A stretch of DNA of 64,000 nucleotides from Dysgonomonas mossii DSM 22836 (GTDB taxonomy: Bacteria; Bacteroidota; Bacteroidia; Bacteroidales; Dysgonomonadaceae), in contig NZ_GL892004.1 of assembly GCF_000213575.1 (NCBI RefSeq), forward strand, positions 434,001 through 498,000, given 5' to 3'. Under the pieces are notes generated by a model. That model saw only the letters and a program-made list of their open reading frames with translations. It made no database searches and was not told the DNA's origin. The position numbers and the translations under genes are program-made. Below, in pieces: positions 42,704 through 50,766 of this stretch; positions within the stretch are counted from its first letter, which is position 1, and each line of letters starts with the position of its first letter.

Positions 42704-44347
42704 CTACCAAATCGATTTTGCTGAATATACCTCCAGATTTTTGACCTCGATATTGTTCCCCCAAAAGTGGAACCCTTCTGTATTATTGCTATCGGGTTTG
42801 CGTTCCATCGAATATGAGAATATTCCTCCGTCGATAAATACTTCTACAGATGTGCGATCTATATAAATATCAGCTGAAAGTTCCATACTCGTCATGTCTT
42901 GTGGCGAATAGAACATTCCGTTCAGCATGTTTCCATTCATATCATAATTTATCAGCCGTTGACCAAATAGGTTGAGCCCTGCATCTGTAGCATGTGATAG
43001 CTTAATTGTTGTTTTGATGCGCAGGCAGTCTGAGTTGTAGAACTCTTTCATCTTGTTGTTGGCATCATCCGATTTCAGATTGCTCCATTTTTGAACAGGG
43101 GTAAACAATTGTTCCGTCTCTTTTATCGGATTGTTTATCAACCTTACGCCGTCTTTTGTGGTTTTTAGAGTTAGCTCGGTAGGGAGTAGCATCATTCCAT
43201 TGAATGGCATATAGGGTTGGTTTATGCGTCCCCATCCTATTTGTATGCGTCTGCCATCACTGTCGGGGATGTTTGTAAATGTCTGTGCAGCATAAATTGA
43301 TCCCGAAGTATAATAATATTTTCCAGCCTCAGGAGTGAATGTCTTTCCGTCAAAAGAGCCTAGCATATATGTTCCCGAAGCTCCATACATCACCCATTTG
43401 GTATTGTTTTTGTTACCGTCTATCGGTAGCTCAAATAGTTCGGGGCATTCCCAAAATCCTGTAATATGGCTTTCGTAATTCCAATCTTTCAGATTTTTAG
43501 AAGTGTATATTGAGTGCCCGTCTCTTTCATTCAGTACCATTACCCAATGTTTTGACGGAGTATACCAAAAAACTTTCGGGTCACGTGTGTCTTTGCTATT
43601 CCATTTGTCTTTTGAGTCTATAAGCGGGTTTTTGTCATATTTTGTCCATGTACGCCCTTTGTCAAGACTGTAAGCCATGCATTGTACTTGCTTTTCAGAG
43701 CTATCTGCTGTATAAAAGGCTATCATCGCAGGATTGTCTTTCTTGTTATATCCCGCTGTATTATCATAATCAATGATTGTTGAGCCGGAGAACATTGTGC
43801 CCAAATGATCGGGATATAGTGCTTCGGGTAATTGTTGCCAATGTATCAGGTCTTTGCTTACGGCATGTCCCCAGTGCATGTTTTCCCATTCACGTTCGTA
43901 AGGATTATGTTGATAGAAAAGATGGTATTCACCATCGTAGTATATCAATCCATTGGGATCGTTTATCCACCCTCGTTGAGTAGTGAAGTGAAATTGCGGA
44001 CGGTTCTTTTCTTTATACAGATTTTCATGCCCTTCTATTCTGTCATCCTGATAGATTTTGCTTAATCCTGATGGATCACCCTCATAGCTGATGTTTATAG
44101 TCTTACCCTTATAAGCTGCCATATCGCAAAATACCCAGTAATCGGGATTCGCAGATAGGCGTATTACAAATGATCTGTCCTCTTTTCCATCTACACTAAA
44201 GCTCATCCTTTTTCTTTCTGCTTTCTGCGAAACAGGCAGGTTCAAGTATTGCTTCGTTATCTTTATCGGAATATTTTCGGCAGATAAAGAAAAACAAAAT
44301 AGAAGTGAAACATGTACGAATAATAAATTTTTAATGGGCATTTTCAT
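42704..44347 (-). CDS. GH32 fructan hydrolase (levanase/inulinase type)
   Basis: 547 residues with a signal peptide (about 1-23). Residues about 24-115 match the DUF4980-type N-terminal domain often placed before GH32 in Bacteroidetes. The five-bladed propeller shows the nucleophile Asp130 in WINDPNG, the transition-state motif RDP in TRDPKVFW, and the acid/base Glu in FWECPELFEL. A C-terminal beta-sandwich ends the protein. It should release fructose from levan, inulin or sucrose-like glycans. No SusC/SusD pair lies nearby. The gene starts 15 bases after the c-di-AMP cyclase gene. Confidence 0.93.
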   Translation of the reverse strand: MKMPIKNLLFVHVSLLFCFSLSAENIPIKITKQYLNLPVSQKAERKRMSFSVDGKEDRSFVIRLSANPDYWVFCDMAAYKGKTINISYEGDPSGLSKIYQDDRIEGHENLYKEKNRPQFHFTTQRGWINDPNGLIYYDGEYHLFYQHNPYEREWENMHWGHAVSKDLIHWQQLPEALYPDHLGTMFSGSTIIDYDNTAGYNKKDNPAMIAFYTADSSEKQVQCMAYSLDKGRTWTKYDKNPLIDSKDKWNSKDTRDPKVFWYTPSKHWVMVLNERDGHSIYTSKNLKDWNYESHITGFWECPELFELPIDGNKNNTKWVMYGASGTYMLGSFDGKTFTPEAGKYYYTSGSIYAAQTFTNIPDSDGRRIQIGWGRINQPYMPFNGMMLLPTELTLKTTKDGVRLINNPIKETEQLFTPVQKWSNLKSDDANNKMKEFYNSDCLRIKTTIKLSHATDAGLNLFGQRLINYDMNGNMLNGMFYSPQDMTSMELSADIYIDRTSVEVFIDGGIFSYSMERKPDSNNTEGFHFWGNNIEVKNLEVYSAKSIW

Positions 44348-44362
44348 GGTATATCGGCTCGT

Positions 44363-45148
44363 TTATGTTTTCTTCTTTTTTACCAAAATAGTTTCAGTGA
44401 GAAGTTCTTGTAGCCTTTCGGGTGATATATTCGTTTGTATTTTCCCTTCGCTTACAAAGGATATTTTACCCCTTTCTTCTGATATGACAATTGCTTTGGC
44501 ATCGGTTTCTTGCGATATACCGAGGGCTGCTCGGTGTCTTAATCCGAGAGATTTGGGTATTTCTTGATTTTGAGAAATGGGAAGGATACATCCGGCGGCT
44601 TTAATTTTGTTTCCTGATATAATCAAAGCTCCGTCGTGTAAAGGTGTGTTTTTAAAGAATATATTTTCTATCAGGCGGGTGCTGATCTCGGCATCTAAAA
44701 CTTCGCCTGTTTCTTCATATTGTCCTAGCTTAATCTCCTGTTCGATAACAATAAGTGCCCCTGTATATGTTTTGGCCATATTCATACATGCTAAAACCAG
44801 AGAGGTAATAACTGGCTCTGAGAGACCTCCACGTTCTTTTGAACTGAAGAACCGTGCAAAGAAACGGAAGGTGCGATTGGAGCCGAGCGTCATCAAAAAG
44901 CGTCGGATTTCATCTTGGAAGATAATGATGAGTACGATGAGTCCAATATCGACAAATTTGTCGAGGATGGCACCCATAAGGCGCATCTCCAGGACTTTAG
45001 ATACAAGTATCCATAAGATCATGAAAGCCAATACACCATTGAATATGGCTCCTGTACCCGATTTGGAGACAATCCTATATAATTGGTACATTACTGTAGC
45101 TACCAATAGTATATCAATTATATCTTTTATTCCAAAGTTTTCGAGCAT
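44363..45148 (-). CDS. cdaA: Diadenylate cyclase CdaA
   Basis: 261 residues. Three N-terminal membrane helices (about 10-75) are followed by the DAC domain with the catalytic DGA (HDGALIISG) and RHR (LGLRHRAALGIS) motifs. It makes the second messenger c-di-AMP from two ATP at the membrane. A perfect minus-strand -7 box lies 27 bases upstream. Its usual partners (a CdaR-like protein, GlmM or folP) are not adjacent; instead a GH32 gene follows after 15 bases. The enzyme assignment is firm. Confidence 0.95.
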   Translation of the reverse strand: MLENFGIKDIIDILLVATVMYQLYRIVSKSGTGAIFNGVLAFMILWILVSKVLEMRLMGAILDKFVDIGLIVLIIIFQDEIRRFLMTLGSNRTFRFFARFFSSKERGGLSEPVITSLVLACMNMAKTYTGALIVIEQEIKLGQYEETGEVLDAEISTRLIENIFFKNTPLHDGALIISGNKIKAAGCILPISQNQEIPKSLGLRHRAALGISQETDAKAIVISEERGKISFVSEGKIQTNISPERLQELLTETILVKKKKT

Positions 45149-45174
45149 ATATGCGATACTATATTACTAAAATT

Positions 45175-45182
45175 CAAAGATA
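45175..45182 (-). promoter_or_regulatory. -7 box of cdaA
   Basis: Minus-strand TATCTTTG, 26 bases before the cdaA start. Confidence 0.65.
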
Positions 45183-45237
45183 AGTTATTTCTTCGATAGA
45201 TAATTCAGAAAAGACATCAGTCTTCTTAAAAAATCTT

Positions 45238-46113
45238 TTATTCCAACATCAGATTCATAATCGGCTGATGGTCTTCAAAAAACCGTTGATGTTTTTCTTC
45301 AAGCTCATGAATCTTGTAGCCAAACAAGAGTCTGCATAGCAATCGGATGTCTGTTTCTATATCAAACGAGCCTTCCGATTCTAATATGAAATCTACATTT
45401 CCACAGTCTATTGAATATATTTGAGGAGTATCTCCCTGCGAACAATCCGTTACTTTTATTCTGAATTTCTTAGATAGATTATCTTTTGCATATAGGTCTA
45501 AAAGAGTCCATGCATCTATCACACGTGCCATGCCGGGCAGATCCCTTTTTTCGGGGTATCCGTCCAGTTTGTACTCTTTGGCTATAGCCTCAAAGTCATT
45601 TCTGTTCTTTTGCACACAAAAGTCTCTGAATCTGAATAATTGATCGAACGTTTGATAAGCCATATCGATATTATCGGAATATGTATCTAGTATTTCTTTG
45701 ATAGGGATAATATCTTCTCCCTTATCGAATACTTGTTCATATCCATATTTCTTATAAAAGTCATACAGCCATTCTTCTGCAGGAATCAGTATTGCAAGAG
45801 GTATATTTCTTTTGGCAAGTATCCTATGCGCTTCATGAAGCAGCTGTGCCATGTAGCCTTTTTTTCTGTGTTCGGGCAATGTGCATAGTCCTGCCATGTA
45901 TGCAAAAGGGATTTCCTGCCGGTAGAAGTTTATTGTATACGGCAACATTTGAAGGCTTGCAACCGCTTCTCCTTCTTCAAAATATATCAGTGTATTCTCA
46001 TGCTTGTATTTGTATGTGAAAAGGATGTCTAGAAACTCGTCCGTATCCTCGAAGCATATTTTCCACATACGACGTACTAATTCTGCTGTTTGCTCATTGG
46101 CGAATTGTATCAT
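45238..46113 (-). CDS. GNAT family acetyltransferase (Eis-like)
   Basis: 291 residues. The N-terminal GNAT domain holds AYMAGLCTLPEHRKKGYMAQL (acetyl-CoA loop RKKGYM) and AILIPAEEWLYDFYKKYGYE. A C-terminal part of about 140 residues is of the kind seen in Eis-like or sterol-carrier-fused transferases. The acceptor is unknown. It lies 23 bases after the DUF2156 gene on the same strand, a pairing that is common in Bacteroidetes. Confidence 0.83.
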   Translation of the reverse strand: MIQFANEQTAELVRRMWKICFEDTDEFLDILFTYKYKHENTLIYFEEGEAVASLQMLPYTINFYRQEIPFAYMAGLCTLPEHRKKGYMAQLLHEAHRILAKRNIPLAILIPAEEWLYDFYKKYGYEQVFDKGEDIIPIKEILDTYSDNIDMAYQTFDQLFRFRDFCVQKNRNDFEAIAKEYKLDGYPEKRDLPGMARVIDAWTLLDLYAKDNLSKKFRIKVTDCSQGDTPQIYSIDCGNVDFILESEGSFDIETDIRLLCRLLFGYKIHELEEKHQRFFEDHQPIMNLMLE

Positions 46114-46136
46114 GAGAACGATAATATAAAATAATG

Positions 46137-47036
46137 TTACACAAATGGAATAAGAATTCCTTCTTCTAATAATATATCAGGGTAGTATGACATTTTTGCC
46201 TTACGAAGGTTTGCTATACCCATGTCTTCCTCTCTGTTTATATATTTGTATTCAGATGCTTCGTGTTCTATAAACTGCTGGTTTATAATTGTATATGCGC
46301 CGTTTACTTCGCTGAAGGCTTTTTCTACATGCACAACGAAAGTATCAGCCGTAAGTTGCTCGCCTATCGTGAATGCCACAATCTTTCCATTAACACGGAT
46401 CGCACCTCCACGAAGTTGCAGATATTCGAAGTTTTCGAGCATAATTTTGGTTGCAATATAATCGTATCGTTGAGAGAAATCGGCTTTTGAGCTATTCACT
46501 TCTTCCCATTCGTCGAGCATATATGCACACTCTTCCAGCTCTTTCTTGGAGGTCAGAGGAAAATATTCCCAGTCGGGGTTGTCTGCCTTAAATCGGTTGA
46601 TGTGATTACGCTTGCTTTGCAGCTTTTTGCCTGAAAGGTTAATTAACTTCTCAGATAGATAGATATACTCATCGTTGTTGCGATCGGGTAAATATCTGAA
46701 CTCTCCTGGAATTTCGTTGCGTATTTTTCCCCACATTTCAGATGAGATGCCTTTCATCTGGAATGGTATTTTGTTTATTCTCGCATCTTCTTCTATTAAT
46801 TTGAATGCATCAATAAGTGGCATTTTTCCGATGGGCATCATATAATATGTCTGTCCGTCAGAATCCTGGAACCGAAGAAATATTGTACGGTGTTCTATTG
46901 CGTATACCGTTTTGAATTTTGCATTCCATGCGTAAAGGTTTGTAAAACAAAAGTCGCAGGCACGGTATTCGTTTCCTGCAAAGGCGGCATCCATTACTTT
47001 TTTATCAGAAAGTGTAATCTGCTTAAAGTTGATCAT
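46137..47036 (-). CDS. DUF2156 (aminoacyl-phospholipid transferase C-terminal-like) protein
   Basis: 299 residues with the double GNAT-like fold of DUF2156: FTNLYAWNAKFKTVYAIE near the start, KKLQSKRNHINRFKADNPDWEYFPL in the middle, and AFTIGEQLTADTFVVHVEKA plus YKYINREEDMGIANLRKAK near the end. Relatives include the soluble domain of lysyl-phosphatidylglycerol synthase. It has no membrane part, so its substrate may be different. It begins a two-gene unit with the GNAT gene. Confidence 0.85.
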   Translation of the reverse strand: MINFKQITLSDKKVMDAAFAGNEYRACDFCFTNLYAWNAKFKTVYAIEHRTIFLRFQDSDGQTYYMMPIGKMPLIDAFKLIEEDARINKIPFQMKGISSEMWGKIRNEIPGEFRYLPDRNNDEYIYLSEKLINLSGKKLQSKRNHINRFKADNPDWEYFPLTSKKELEECAYMLDEWEEVNSSKADFSQRYDYIATKIMLENFEYLQLRGGAIRVNGKIVAFTIGEQLTADTFVVHVEKAFSEVNGAYTIINQQFIEHEASEYKYINREEDMGIANLRKAKMSYYPDILLEEGILIPFV

Positions 47037-47066
47037 AAATTAGGAATGTATTAAAAATCCTATAAA

Positions 47067-47074
47067 CAAAACTA
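47067..47074 (-). promoter_or_regulatory. -7 box of the DUF2156 gene
   Basis: Minus-strand TAGTTTTG, 30 bases before the start. Confidence 0.45.
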
Positions 47075-47145
47075 CTATAAATATTGTTTAGAAACACAAG
47101 TCCGGAGTATTTATATTATATAACATTTGTTTATAAAATAAAATA

Positions 47146-47160
47146 TCACGAAATTTGTGA
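47146..47160. promoter_or_regulatory. Near-perfect palindrome ahead of the regulator-hemerythrin unit
   Basis: TCACGAAATTTGTGA is a 15-bp palindrome with one mismatched pair, 39 bases before the regulator ATG. No TAnnTTTG box is visible nearby, so it may be an operator or an activator site. Confidence 0.4.
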
Positions 47161-47199
47161 CTTATAAAGAATCATTCTATATAAGAAAACTATCGAAAG

Positions 47200-47808
47200 A
47201 TGTCTAAAACGAAGAAAGTGCTGGCTGTAGCCGAAACTTCATATATTATTCGTAAAGGTCTGGTTTATGTTTTATCTCAGCTAAATAGCGTCGGTAAAGT
47301 TGTAGAATTGAGAGAAATGGAAGATATAAATTATCAGATAAATATACTCAAGCCGGATGCTGTTCTTATCAACCCCATGTTGCTGGGGCATACGTCAAGG
47401 CATGATATTCGGCAGCAGCTCAATTTGGATAAACAGACAGCAATAATAGCTCTCGTTTATAATCTTATTGATGAGCAGTTTTATCGTTCCTATGATGCGG
47501 TTATACGTATAAATGATTCGGAATCGAAAATTGAAGAAACTTTACTGAAATGTCTTGAGAAAGAAACGGGAGGACAGCCAGACACCGAAGAGTTGAGTGA
47601 TAGAGAAAAAGAGATTTTGATAAGTGTTGTAAAGGGCATGAGTAATAAAGAAATAGCCGATCATCATAGTATATCTATCCATACGGCTATTACGCACCGC
47701 AGAAATATTACACGCAAATTGAAAGTTCATAGTATTTCTGGATTGACTATATATGCAATAATTAATAAATTAGTGGATATTTCGGAAATAAAATACCAAG
47801 ACGAATAA
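47200..47808 (+). CDS. LuxR-type regulator with a degenerate receiver domain
   Basis: 202 residues. The N-terminal half has the receiver fold pattern (KVLAVAETSYIIRKGLVYVL...), but the acidic pair is replaced by Ala11-Glu12 and the phosphoacceptor position holds Asn58 (KPDAVLINPML). No clear switch Lys remains. The C-terminal LuxR/FixJ helix-turn-helix is intact: LSDREKEILISVVKGMSNKEIA, then TAITHRRNITRKLKVHS. It should therefore bind DNA without classical phosphorylation. A diiron hemerythrin-like gene starts 2 bases after its stop, so the pair is co-expressed. Confidence 0.87.
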   Translation: MSKTKKVLAVAETSYIIRKGLVYVLSQLNSVGKVVELREMEDINYQINILKPDAVLINPMLLGHTSRHDIRQQLNLDKQTAIIALVYNLIDEQFYRSYDAVIRINDSESKIEETLLKCLEKETGGQPDTEELSDREKEILISVVKGMSNKEIADHHSISIHTAITHRRNITRKLKVHSISGLTIYAIINKLVDISEIKYQDE

Positions 47809-47810
47809 AC

Positions 47811-48524
47811 TTGTACACAATGCAGAATGTAACAATCATATTTAATAAGAAAATGAAGATGTCGGAGCTTATAGATGCCGACTACCACTTATTATTATTG
47901 CTCAATCGATTAAATATTTCGCTTGGGTTCGGCGAAAAGAGTGTTGAGGCAGTTTGTAAAGAAAATGATTTTGATACAGATTGTTTCCTGTTCCTTGCTA
48001 ACTATCAATCAAATAAATGTATAACCAATATACAAGAGGTGTTCAGCAAATTACCTCTTGCACCGTTTCTCAGATACCTTAAAAATTCACACAGTTACTT
48101 TTTGGAAAGAAGGCTTCCGAATATTCGTCGTAAGCTTGAACTGGTTTTCCCCGAAACAGACAAAGCGCTACAAACCGTTGTTCTTGATTTCTTTGACAAT
48201 TATACCAAAGAAGTATTGGAGCATATGAGGTATGAGGATGATGTTGTTTTTCCTTATGTCTACTCTCTGATTGATAAAGATGCGAATAAGCAATACTCTA
48301 TCAATATATTTGAAGAAAGGCATAATGATATTGAAGGGAAAATAAATGATCTGAAACAGATATTGTTAAAGTACGTTCCGGGCACGACAGATCAGATGCT
48401 GATGGTAAATGTTCTTACCGAGCTCTATATGTCTGAAGAGGAGCTCGAAGCGCATACCTTTATTGAAGACAATCTGGTTATTCCACGTGTAAAAGAAATA
48501 GAGAAAGAGCGCAAAAAGAAGTAA
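47811..48524 (+). CDS. Hemerythrin-like diiron protein (RIC/YtfE-type)
   Basis: 237 residues, all helical. The probable ligands are His94 (NSHSYF), His138 and Glu142 (HMRYE), His171 (ERHNDIE), and His215 and Glu219 (HTFIE). The spacing of 44, 4, 29, 44 and 4 residues closely follows that of repair-of-iron-cluster proteins such as YtfE/ScdA. The N-terminal 90 residues lack the Cys-Cys domain of YtfE. It may sense or handle nitric oxide, oxygen or iron. The start could be at Met1, Met4 or Met15. It follows the regulator by 2 bases, and its stop touches that of the converging flippase gene. Confidence 0.85.
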   Translation: MYTMQNVTIIFNKKMKMSELIDADYHLLLLLNRLNISLGFGEKSVEAVCKENDFDTDCFLFLANYQSNKCITNIQEVFSKLPLAPFLRYLKNSHSYFLERRLPNIRRKLELVFPETDKALQTVVLDFFDNYTKEVLEHMRYEDDVVFPYVYSLIDKDANKQYSINIFEERHNDIEGKINDLKQILLKYVPGTTDQMLMVNVLTELYMSEEELEAHTFIEDNLVIPRVKEIEKERKKK

Positions 48525-49994
48525 TTACTCTTTCTTAAACCAACTACCCAAATCTTTTAAGTTGAATACTTTCTTCAATTTGAAGAAGGCATACAGTACG
48601 GAGGCACATAATGTGATTACTCCCAAATATTTGTATTGCGGTATGTATATCACGATAAAAAATGTAATACAAATCAGCATTAGATTAATCAGGATCATTG
48701 AGATAATGGTATTAGTCCATTTGAAATCTGAGAGCTTACGTCCGATAATGAATACAAGAGGCAGATATACAATATAGGCAGCCAAATATGCGATTCCTGT
48801 CGCATCTAAACCATACAGTGGGTAGAGTATATAGGCGGAGAAGAGATATACACTATAATATGAAACTTCTGATATAAAAAACATAAGTCCTTTATTCTTT
48901 ACCAGCATGATAAATGCTATCGGCCAACTTAGTACTTTCAAGAACGAGCCTGCTACCTGCCAGCATAAGAGCGTATTCGCTCCCGAAAACTTTCCCGAAT
49001 AGAGAACTGATAAAGCGAAGTCGGAGAAAAGCATCATGCCTATAACAATAGGAGAAGCAATAATCAGTACAATATAGCTCTGTTCATTTATGAGTGCTTT
49101 CATTTTATCCTTTTCGCTGGCTATTGCCGAAAGACGAGGATAAAAGTCTGATCCCATCGACCTGAGTATGAGTGCAAGATATACATTTGTTATTGTCCAT
49201 GCCGATTGAAATAGTCCGGCCACTTCAATATCATCGTTTCGTGTAATATATGCTCTGATGAGAAACATACTGACAGTGCTTACAAATCCTGCCGATACAA
49301 TATAGATCCCAAGTTTTAGAGAGCTTAATCCTTCGTAGAAAGCTTCTTTATTCGAGATGTTAACTTTCTCTACACTTTGTTTCCTGTAATAAAATTCAAC
49401 ACAGAGAAAAGATATTCCTCCCGATACAATAAAAGCAGGAATAATACCTTCCAGCCCGAAGATAAAATATATAGGAATGGTGATAATTAAGCCTATTAAG
49501 CTACCCCATACAGCAGATTTTGCCATCTCTGGAATTTTGCGCATCCCCTGTAATATCGTTGATTTGCCTGTTGTGAGTATTGCCAGAAATACGCAAATCG
49601 CCAATCCTGCAATTGGTAGAGTGTATTTGTTGCTGTCGAACGCCCAAAGGCTAATTGGATAACATAAGATGAGGCAAATGACAGAGCCTATGATTGCCGA
49701 CCATTTGAACCAAATGTTGAAGCGAGATATCGTTCTATTTAGTGTAGTAAGATCTTCTTTGGCTTCGGTTTCGGCTATGTCTTTTACTCCCGCCGTATCC
49801 TGTCCGAGACTGAATCCTGATCGCATCATATCTATGATAGACTGGTAGATGCCGATAATACCTATTCCCGTAGGCCCTAGCAATATGGCAATAATCTTGG
49901 TTCGGATGATGCCAATGAGAATAATCAATGCCTGAGATCCGCCAAAAATGGTGGTAGACTTTATTATCTGTTGATATGAAGATTTTTTGCTCAA
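48525..49994 (-). CDS. Polysaccharide flippase (Wzx/O-antigen translocase family)
   Basis: 489 residues with about 12-14 membrane helices. The N-terminal TIFGGSQALIILIGIIRTKIIAILLG and GPTGIGIIGIYQSIIDMM are typical of the MATE-fold O-antigen translocases. It moves lipid-linked oligosaccharides across the inner membrane. No glycan polymerase or transferase gene is next to it; the nearest are 34 kb upstream in the window. A small lipoprotein gene precedes it by 9 bases. Its substrate is unknown. Confidence 0.9.
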   Translation of the reverse strand: MSKKSSYQQIIKSTTIFGGSQALIILIGIIRTKIIAILLGPTGIGIIGIYQSIIDMMRSGFSLGQDTAGVKDIAETEAKEDLTTLNRTISRFNIWFKWSAIIGSVICLILCYPISLWAFDSNKYTLPIAGLAICVFLAILTTGKSTILQGMRKIPEMAKSAVWGSLIGLIITIPIYFIFGLEGIIPAFIVSGGISFLCVEFYYRKQSVEKVNISNKEAFYEGLSSLKLGIYIVSAGFVSTVSMFLIRAYITRNDDIEVAGLFQSAWTITNVYLALILRSMGSDFYPRLSAIASEKDKMKALINEQSYIVLIIASPIVIGMMLFSDFALSVLYSGKFSGANTLLCWQVAGSFLKVLSWPIAFIMLVKNKGLMFFISEVSYYSVYLFSAYILYPLYGLDATGIAYLAAYIVYLPLVFIIGRKLSDFKWTNTIISMILINLMLICITFFIVIYIPQYKYLGVITLCASVLYAFFKLKKVFNLKDLGSWFKKE

Positions 49995-50003
49995 TGTTAT
50001 ACT

Positions 50004-50507
50004 CTAAGGTTTAGTCTTTATCTCGAAGCTGTTTTTAATCGTCTCAAAGCTTTTGTTCAGATTATCTTCTGTGTCGCTTTGCATTATAATAAGATAGCTC
50101 TTGTTTCCTGCTTTAAGAGCGAACGTGTTTCCATAAGATTTTTTAGAATCTCTAACGATCATGAATTTAGAAGATAATGCGTCATATTTTCCAAATTTGG
50201 ATGGGACAATTTTCTCTGCTGAGTATTCAAACTTTGTTCTGTCTACGTTTTTTTGATGCGTTTCTATTACTTCCTTTAAGTCTGTACTTTTTTCCGTAAA
50301 TGTTATGAATATAATGTTATTTCCTTCTTTTCCTTTTATCGAATATGACTCTCCGGGCAATTCGTTCGTTTCTACAGTCCAGCTTTGTGGATATTTGAAA
50401 AGCACTCCTTCGTAAAAAAGTTTTTTTTCAGCATTGCCGCTAATGCATGAAAGAAAAGAAGTTATTAACCCTATGTTTAGCGCAAGAAAGAGAGCGGATT
50501 TGTTCAT
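50004..50507 (-). CDS. Small lipoprotein, PsbP/DUF1795-like
   Basis: 167 residues. The signal sequence ends in a lipobox-like FLSC (Cys about 21). The mature part (GVLFKYPQSWTVETNELPGES..., ending in SFETIKNSFEIK) has the alpha-beta pattern of PsbP/DUF1795-type proteins, which bind to or stabilise other envelope complexes. It lies 9 bases upstream of the flippase gene behind a minus-strand -7 box. The family call is tentative, and the function is unknown. Confidence 0.65.
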   Translation of the reverse strand: MNKSALFLALNIGLITSFLSCISGNAEKKLFYEGVLFKYPQSWTVETNELPGESYSIKGKEGNNIIFITFTEKSTDLKEVIETHQKNVDRTKFEYSAEKIVPSKFGKYDALSSKFMIVRDSKKSYGNTFALKAGNKSYLIIMQSDTEDNLNKSFETIKNSFEIKTKP

Positions 50508-50530
50508 GTTACTTTTAATGAATGATTATG

Positions 50531-50538
50531 CAAATCTA
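50531..50538 (-). promoter_or_regulatory. -7 box of the lipoprotein-flippase unit
   Basis: Minus-strand TAGATTTG, 23 bases before the lipoprotein start. Confidence 0.5.
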
Positions 50539-50710
50539 TTATTTTTTTACTGTTTTGCGCTAAATATCAGTGTCAAACGAAAATAAAATATGTCGAAACT
50601 GTAGTGTGTCTCCTAAATAATGTGAAGATTTCTGAATCCCAAATATTAGTTGCATAGACAACATCTATTTGATAATCAATAAGATAATGTTCATTTTTAA
50701 CATGGTTTCT

Positions 50711-50740
50711 TTTGAAACTAATAGATTCCTTATATCTTTG
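50711..50740 (+). promoter_or_regulatory. Promoter of the FadL-type gene
   Basis: TTTG (50711-50714), 18 bases, then TATCTTTG (50733-50740): a near-perfect Bacteroidetes promoter, 26 bases before the start. Confidence 0.8.
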
Positions 50741-50766
50741 TGCCCAATTTTAATTAATTATATCAA

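Noticed and set aside
44577-45170. 197-codon open frame on the + strand
   Set aside because: It is antisense to the clearly coding cdaA, has no family features and is rich in Ile/Ser/Arg as expected of a reverse-frame shadow.
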